From the NCBI GenBank assembly GCA_027487195.1, contig JAIYEB010000154.1:1-9940 (forward strand): DNA of 9,940 nucleotides, in the 5' to 3' direction. The position numbers and the translations under genes were made by a program. This DNA comes from Hyphomicrobiales bacterium. GTDB lineage: Bacteria > Pseudomonadota > Alphaproteobacteria > Rhizobiales > UBA4765. This document shows positions 6,349 to 9,940 of this stretch, piece after piece (position 1 is the stretch's first letter; every line of letters starts with the position of its first letter). The notes beneath the pieces were generated by a model. It searched no databases. It saw only the letters and a program-made list of their open reading frames with translations, and was not told the origin of the DNA.

Positions 6349-7167
6349 ATGGGTGTGCGTACGGCGTCGCCGAAACGTGATCCCTTCAGGGCGCTCGACG
6401 ATCAGGTGCGGTTCCTGAGGTCCTGGATCGGCGATCCCCTGAAGACCGGGGCAGTGGCCCCGTCTGGCAAGTATCTTGCCCGGGCGCTTGCTGCGGCCGT
6501 TGATCTATCGATTCCTGGTCCAATCATTGAGCTCGGTCCCGGAACCGGGGTCGTCACCCAGGCCCTGATCGAGCGCGGCATTGATCAATCCCGGATCATC
6601 GCGATCGAGTACAATCCTGACTTCGTCACATTGCTGAAGGCGCGGTTCCCGCAGGCAACGATCCTTCAGGGCGACGCCTACGAGTTCCGAAGCCTTGTCA
6701 CGGCCCATACGTCTGAGCCTTTGGCCGCTGTCGTCTCGAGCTTGCCGCTGTTCACCCAGCCGCCACCACGGCGCATCTCGATGGTCGAGGCCTCCTTCGA
6801 CCTGATGCATGTCGCGGCTCCGTTCGTGCAGTTCTCCTACGCGCTGGTATCGCCGGTTCCGCGCATCATTCCGCGCATGACTGTGCATATCTCCGACTGG
6901 ATCATGCGCAATGTGCCGCCCGCGCGGGTCTGGACCTACCGCCGTCCTGCACTTGCGGACCTCGATCATATCAGCGCCGCCGATGAAAAGGCCCTGAAAC
7001 AACGGGCCATTGCCGTGTTTGATGATGAGCGCCGGGCAAAAGTATGGATGCGCACGCCGAATTCATTGATCGGCGGCCAGACGCCTCTGGAGCATGTCGA
7101 GACCACGGCAGGCGCGCGCCGGGTGGAAGTGTTGCTGGACAGAATCGCCGCCGGTGATCTTGCTTAG
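6349..7167 (+). CDS. PmtA-like methyltransferase fused to Xre/MbcA/ParS toxin-binding domain
   Basis: The gene encodes 272 residues. Residues 1-200 read as a complete rhizobial-type phospholipid N-methyltransferase, the SAM-dependent enzyme that methylates phosphatidylethanolamine towards phosphatidylcholine at the inner membrane. Evidence is FLRSWIGDPLKTGAVAPSGKYLA (about 22-44), SAM motif I IELGPGTGVVTQAL (60-73), acidic Glu87, GDAYEF (108-113), SSLPLF (130-135, usually SGLPL) and the closing MRNVPPARVWTYRR (186-199). Such enzymes normally stop there. This one continues into a second domain (about 209-272) that matches the C-terminal toxin-binding domain of Xre/MbcA/ParS antitoxins (DUF2384): A-FDDERRAKVWMRTPNSLIGGQTPLE, then an Ala-Gly-Ala-x-x-Val turn and LLDRIAAG. 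The usual Xre helix-turn-helix is absent. A RES toxin gene starts three bases after the stop, the usual partner. Such methyltransferases are sometimes annotated as rRNA adenine methyltransferases. The frame is continuous across the junction. Confidence 0.85.
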   Translation: MGVRTASPKRDPFRALDDQVRFLRSWIGDPLKTGAVAPSGKYLARALAAAVDLSIPGPIIELGPGTGVVTQALIERGIDQSRIIAIEYNPDFVTLLKARFPQATILQGDAYEFRSLVTAHTSEPLAAVVSSLPLFTQPPPRRISMVEASFDLMHVAAPFVQFSYALVSPVPRIIPRMTVHISDWIMRNVPPARVWTYRRPALADLDHISAADEKALKQRAIAVFDDERRAKVWMRTPNSLIGGQTPLEHVETTAGARRVEVLLDRIAAGDLA

Positions 7168-7170
7168 GCC

Positions 7171-7671
7171 ATGATTGTCTGGCGGCTCGCAAAACCGGAT
7201 CTGGCTCTGAAGCTTGACGGCGAAACCAGTCGGGCCGAAGGAGGACGCTGGCATTCGCCCGGGCGCGGCGTGGTGACAACTGCACGCGCACTCTCGACCC
7301 TTGTTCTTGAAACGATGGCAATGCTGCCGGGAAACATGCGCTTTGACCTGCCGCTTCTGGCCGCGGTCGCCCTCGAGATTTCGGATGAGACCTCCATTCG
7401 CCGTGTCACGCGTGATGAGCTGGACGAAAGTCCGGGACCTTCGGAACTGCGCCGGCGCGCTATTGGCGATGCCTGGTTGAAAGACGGCGTCATCCCGGTT
7501 CTGGAAGTGCCCTCTGATATGGTGCCGCAGGATACGTTGATCCTGCTTGATCCCCTCCACGAGGCTTTCGGACGCGGCCAGATCCGGGTTGTCGGCGTCG
7601 AGCCGTTCGCCCTTCAGCCCCAGCTCTACGTCAAGTCGAAGGCGCCTCTGTTGCCGAGACCGCCACGGTGA
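7171..7671 (+). CDS. RES-domain protein, probable toxin
   Basis: This 166-residue protein matches the RES domain (PF08808) along its whole length. It opens with MIVWRL, then GGRWHSPGRGVV (24-35), an alanine-rich helix carrying LVLETM, VPSDMV (113-118) and DPLHEAF (127-133). The three residues that name the family are present: Arg26, Glu47 and Ser115. The usual Asn of the NP-x-H motif is Asp127. Characterised RES toxins consume NAD+ (MbcT phosphorylase, Pseudomonas Res) or ADP-ribosylate PRPP synthetase (ParT), and are held inactive by the DUF2384 domain of an Xre antitoxin. Such a domain ends the preceding gene three bases upstream, supporting a toxin-antitoxin relationship. The ATG at 7171 has only weak ribosome binding (GGTGA, 13 bases away), so translation is probably coupled to the upstream gene, keeping toxin below antitoxin. 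The end overlaps the phosphatase gene by four bases. A domesticated, non-toxic role is possible. Confidence 0.85.
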   Translation: MIVWRLAKPDLALKLDGETSRAEGGRWHSPGRGVVTTARALSTLVLETMAMLPGNMRFDLPLLAAVALEISDETSIRRVTRDELDESPGPSELRRRAIGDAWLKDGVIPVLEVPSDMVPQDTLILLDPLHEAFGRGQIRVVGVEPFALQPQLYVKSKAPLLPRPPR

Positions 7672-8264
7672 GCGCCATTGCGCGCTACCTGACCCACCCC
7701 CAGGTCAACATTGATCCATCTGTTCCCGTTCCGAAATGGGGCCTTTCGCCCGAGGGGCGCGCACGCACACTCCGTCTTGCGCGCGAGGCGCGTTTTTTGC
7801 GCCAGCTGGTGCTGATTGTGTCGAGCGGCGAGACCAAGGCGATCGAAACGTCTGAGATCCTTGCTGCGCATTGCAATGCGCGCATGATCATCCGCGAGGC
7901 GATGCATGAGAATGACCGGTCCTCGACGGGTTTTCTTCCCCCTCCCGCCTTCGAAGTGATGGCGAACCGCTTCTTCGCAAACCCCGATGTTGCGGTTGAG
8001 GGGTGGGAGCCGGCGCGCGTGGCGCAGGCCCGGATTGTGACGGAAACGAAGCGGGTCCTGGCCGATGCACCGTCAGGCGACGTACTGCTCGTTGGTCACG
8101 GTGGCGTTGGCACGCTGCTCCGCTGCCATATCCTGGGTCAACCGATCGCGCGCGATCGCGACCAGCCCGGCGGAGGTGGTAACCTCCACGCGTTCACGCG
8201 GGACAATTGGCGTGAGCTCCATGGCTGGCGTGCGCTCGAAACCGAATGCGAGGGAGGTAGATAA
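7668..8264 (+). CDS. histidine phosphatase superfamily protein (atypical RHG motif)
   Basis: This 198-residue protein fits the histidine phosphatase (phosphoglycerate mutase-like) superfamily, whose members transfer phosphate through a histidine intermediate. The N-terminal catalytic segment is YLTHPQV (7-13): His10 is kept, but the common Arg-His-Gly triad reads Thr-His-Pro. WGLSPEGRAR (24-33) follows, then VSSGETKAIETSEIL (51-65), acidic Glu81 in MHENDRSS, and the second catalytic histidine His144 in LLVGHGGVGTLL (140-151). The substrate cannot be predicted; family members act on sugar phosphates, nucleotides or phosphoproteins. The start is GTG at 7668, overlapping the RES stop by four bases (GTGA), with a weak ribosome binding site, indicating translational coupling. 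Its stop overlaps the pyrF ATG by one base. Its place between a toxin gene and pyrF may be incidental or may hint at a nucleotide-related substrate. Confidence 0.82.
   Translation: MSAIARYLTHPQVNIDPSVPVPKWGLSPEGRARTLRLAREARFLRQLVLIVSSGETKAIETSEILAAHCNARMIIREAMHENDRSSTGFLPPPAFEVMANRFFANPDVAVEGWEPARVAQARIVTETKRVLADAPSGDVLLVGHGGVGTLLRCHILGQPIARDRDQPGGGGNLHAFTRDNWRELHGWRALETECEGGR
8143..8158. repeat. 16-bp perfect palindrome inside the phosphatase gene
   Basis: CGATCGCGCGCGATCG is its own reverse complement over all 16 bases and contains two CGATCG sites. It encodes Ile-Ala-Arg-Asp within the phosphatase. Such sequences arise easily in GC-rich coding DNA, so no function is claimed. Confidence 0.35.
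8251..8258 (+). promoter_or_regulatory. strong Shine-Dalgarno of pyrF
   Basis: AGGGAGGT lies within the last codons of the phosphatase gene, five bases before the pyrF ATG at 8264. It is stronger than the sites of the two preceding genes, so pyrF can initiate well on its own from the shared transcript. Confidence 0.7.
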
Positions 8265-8962
8265 TGGGTCTTCAACCGCTGGATCGCCTGATCGTTGCCC
8301 TTGATGTCCCGGATGTCACTGCAGCCGAGCTCATGATTGAGCGCCTCGGCCCGGCTGTAACGTTTTACAAGATTGGACTTGAGCTTGCCTTCGTTGGCGG
8401 CTTCGATCTCGCAAAAGCCCTGAAGTCGCGTGGAAAGCGCGTCTTCCTCGACATGAAGCTCCATGACATTCCCAATACGGTCGAGCGGGCAACGGCCAAT
8501 ATTGCCACCCTCGGGGTCGATCTCCTGACCATCCACGCCTACCCGCAGACCATGGCCGCCGCCGCTGCTGGGCGCGGATCTTCAGCCCTCAAGCTCCTCG
8601 GCGTCACCGTGCTGACATCCATGTCGGCGCCCGATGCCGCTGCGGCGGGCTATGCCGGTAGCATTGCCGAAATTGTGGCAAGCCGCACCAGAACGGCGCG
8701 CGCGCTTGGCATTGATGGCGTTGTTTGCTCGCCCGGTGAAGCCAGTGCTGCGCGCCAGCTGATTGGCCCGGATGGTCTTGTGGTCACCCCTGGCGTGCGC
8801 CCCCATGGGAGTGCTGCCGGCGATCAGGCAAGAGTGGCCACACCGGCAGAAGCCATCAGGGCCGGCGCAAGCCATCTTGTTGTGGGCCGACCCATCACCC
8901 AGGCGAGCGATCCGCGCGCCGCCGCACAAGCCATTGTCGCAGAGATCGCAACGGCGGCCTGA
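8264..8962 (+). CDS. pyrF: orotidine 5'-phosphate decarboxylase
   Basis: PyrF decarboxylates orotidine 5'-monophosphate to UMP, the last step of de novo pyrimidine synthesis, in the cytoplasm. At 232 residues it has the normal bacterial length. The catalytic set is intact: Asp14 in IVALD, Lys36 in FYKIGLEL, and Asp63, Lys65 and Asp68 in the signature FLDMKLHDIPNTV (61-73). The phosphate-binding end is also present, VVTPGVRP (173-180), DQARVATP (187-194) and GASHLVVGRPI (201-211, Arg209). The ATG overlaps the phosphatase stop by one base (TAATG) and has the strong site AGGGAGGT upstream. It is the last gene of a four-gene coupled run starting with the methyltransferase-antitoxin fusion. It converges on the glycosylase gene across 67 bp in which no clear terminator was seen. 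Confidence 0.97.
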   Translation: MGLQPLDRLIVALDVPDVTAAELMIERLGPAVTFYKIGLELAFVGGFDLAKALKSRGKRVFLDMKLHDIPNTVERATANIATLGVDLLTIHAYPQTMAAAAAGRGSSALKLLGVTVLTSMSAPDAAAAGYAGSIAEIVASRTRTARALGIDGVVCSPGEASAARQLIGPDGLVVTPGVRPHGSAAGDQARVATPAEAIRAGASHLVVGRPITQASDPRAAAQAIVAEIATAA

Positions 8963-9029
8963 AGCGCGAGGCCCTGCAAATCATTGATCAGGCGTCAATG
9001 CTGCCTCAGCAATGCGTTTGAACCGACCG

Positions 9030-9674
9030 TCAGACAGCGATGCCGTCGCGCTTCTTCGCAACGGCATACCACGCCCACAGCAGGCGGGCAGCGGTCCCCC
9101 GATAGGGCCTCCAGCTCTGTGACAGGGCATCAAGTGCCTTGGCCGTTGGGCGCTGGTTGATCCCGCGTCCCATCCGGACCGCCTCCTGCAGGGCAAGGTC
9201 ACCGGGCGCAAAGGCATCGCCATGACCAAGGCAGAAGAGCGCGTAGATGTCGGCAGACCACGGGCCAATGCCGGGCAAGGCTGTCAGAGCCGCGTGCACG
9301 TCTTCGATGGGCGCATCTCCGAGTTTCCCCAGATCGATGGATCCCGTTTCAATGGCCGCAGCAATGCCAGCCAGTGTCTTGATCTTCGAGCTGGAAAGGC
9401 CGCACGCGCGCAGCGCCTCCGGATCGGTTGCGAGATAGGCTTCCGCGCTCATCTCAGGCACCAGCGCCTCAACCCGCGCGCGGATGGCCGTTGCAGCGCT
9501 GACGGATATCTGCTGGCCCGCAACAATCGCCACGAGACCGCGGAAGCCTCCGGGATTGCGCCTGAGCGGCGGCGGGCCTGCCTCCGCAAGCATCCTGGCA
9601 AACATCGGCTCAAGCCGCTGCAACATGGCCAGCGCGTCGGCCATATCAGCCTGTGTATCGATGCGGTTCAGCAT
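9030..9674 (-). CDS. DNA-3-methyladenine glycosylase II (AlkA-type)
   Basis: This 214-residue helix-hairpin-helix GPD glycosylase removes alkylated purines such as 3-methyladenine as the first step of base excision repair. The hairpin motif LPGIGPWSADIYAL spans residues 133-146. It has Trp139 where bifunctional glycosylases of the Nth/OGG type carry a catalytic Lys, which marks an AlkA-like monofunctional enzyme. The catalytic aspartate is Asp159 in FAPGDLALQEAV (155-166). GGFRGLVAIVAGQQIS (42-57) is the typical early helix with its Gln-Gln pair. It is shorter than E. coli AlkA (about 280), lacking the N-terminal beta domain, as in many alphaproteobacterial members. It diverges from gluQ across 23 bp, so the two promoters must overlap or lie within coding sequence. 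An alternative family name is Mag or AlkC-like, but the motifs favour AlkA. Confidence 0.93.
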   Translation of the reverse strand: MLNRIDTQADMADALAMLQRLEPMFARMLAEAGPPPLRRNPGGFRGLVAIVAGQQISVSAATAIRARVEALVPEMSAEAYLATDPEALRACGLSSSKIKTLAGIAAAIETGSIDLGKLGDAPIEDVHAALTALPGIGPWSADIYALFCLGHGDAFAPGDLALQEAVRMGRGINQRPTAKALDALSQSWRPYRGTAARLLWAWYAVAKKRDGIAV

Positions 9675-9697
9675 GGCCCTGTGCTACACCTGAAGCA

Positions 9698-9940
9698 ATG
9701 TTGCTGCCTACCTACCGATTTGCGCCATCACCCAATGGCGATTTGCACCTTGGTCATGCGCTGTCAGCTGCGCTGAACTGGCGCATGGCGCGCAAGGTCT
9801 CGGGCAGGTTCCTGGTGCGCATTGAAGATGTCGATCAGGCCCGCTCCCGGCCGGAGATCGCTCGCCGCCAGCTCCAGGATCTCGCATGGCTTGGGATCTT
9901 TTCTGACGAGCCTCCGGTGATCCAGAGCCAGCGAACCGCA
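9698..9940 (+). CDS. gluQ: glutamyl-Q tRNA(Asp) synthetase, N-terminal fragment
   Basis: The first 81 codons of a class I aminoacyl-tRNA synthetase-like enzyme run off the window. It opens with YRFAPSPNGDLHLGHALSAA (6-25), which contains the HIGH-type ATP-binding motif HLGH (17-20). RFLVRIEDVDQARSRPEI follows (37-54), and then DLAWLGIF. This pattern matches GluQ-RS, which attaches glutamate to queuosine 34 of tRNA-Asp and lacks the anticodon domain of GltX. The HLGHALSA wording and Arg-Ser-Arg-Pro-Glu segment resemble alphaproteobacterial GluQ more than GltX, which normally reads HIGGARTALFN. GltX cannot be wholly excluded from the N-terminus; a total length near 290 rather than 470 residues would settle it. 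The ATG at 9698 has no upstream in-frame alternative in the 23-bp gap and only a weak GAAG site. Confidence 0.85.
   Translation, partial: MLLPTYRFAPSPNGDLHLGHALSAALNWRMARKVSGRFLVRIEDVDQARSRPEIARRQLQDLAWLGIFSDEPPVIQSQRTA

Noticed and set aside
8963..9029. Bidirectional terminator between pyrF and the glycosylase gene
   Set aside because: Only weak short inverted repeats (for example ATTGA/TCAAT) and no T-tract are present.
9222..9776. Plus-strand open frame of 184 codons over the glycosylase gene
   Set aside because: It shadows the AlkA-type gene and crosses the gluQ start; no motifs were seen.
1..9940. CRISPR arrays, insertion sequences, tRNA genes or phage attachment sites
   Set aside because: No regularly spaced repeats, transposase frames, cloverleaf-like sequences or flanking direct repeats were seen; gaps between genes are mostly too short to hold them.

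Overview
The window looks like a GC-rich alphaproteobacterial chromosome, probably Hyphomicrobiales or a near relative. The pointers are a rhizobial-type phospholipid N-methyltransferase domain, an alphaproteobacterial-style GluQ tRNA-Asp synthetase, and a compact layout with many overlapping genes. No phage genes, insertion sequences, CRISPR arrays, tRNA or rRNA genes were seen.

Left part (1-6246): metabolism and uptake. The 3' end of a DASS/SLC13-type carboxylate or sulfate transporter is followed by a 290-bp intergenic stretch with a strong inverted repeat. Then come an IclR-family regulator and a glucokinase (glk) that overlaps it by 40 bp from a TTG start. A convergent FAD-dependent aromatic-type monooxygenase overlaps the end of glk by 8 bp. 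Across a 210-bp divergent control region, an HpaE-like aldehyde dehydrogenase and an orphan NMT1/THI5-like periplasmic binding protein form an operon. Together these suggest uptake and oxidation of a small aromatic or carboxylic compound under IclR control; the substrate is unknown.

Central part (6349-8962): four tightly coupled genes on the + strand. The first encodes a complete PmtA-like phospholipid N-methyltransferase fused to a C-terminal Xre/MbcA/ParS-type toxin-binding domain (DUF2384). Three bases later comes a RES-domain toxin homologue that keeps the signature Arg, Glu and Ser. It overlaps a histidine-phosphatase-superfamily gene by 4 bp, which overlaps pyrF (orotidine 5'-phosphate decarboxylase) by 1 bp. 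This is the most unusual part of the window. A RES toxin is paired with an antitoxin domain that has apparently exchanged its DNA-binding half for a membrane-lipid methyltransferase, and the pair shares a transcript with an essential pyrimidine gene.

Right part (9030-9940): housekeeping. An AlkA-type DNA-3-methyladenine glycosylase lies on the - strand, diverging across 23 bp from the start of gluQ, which runs off the window.

All calls come from reading translated sequence and motifs; no database search was possible.
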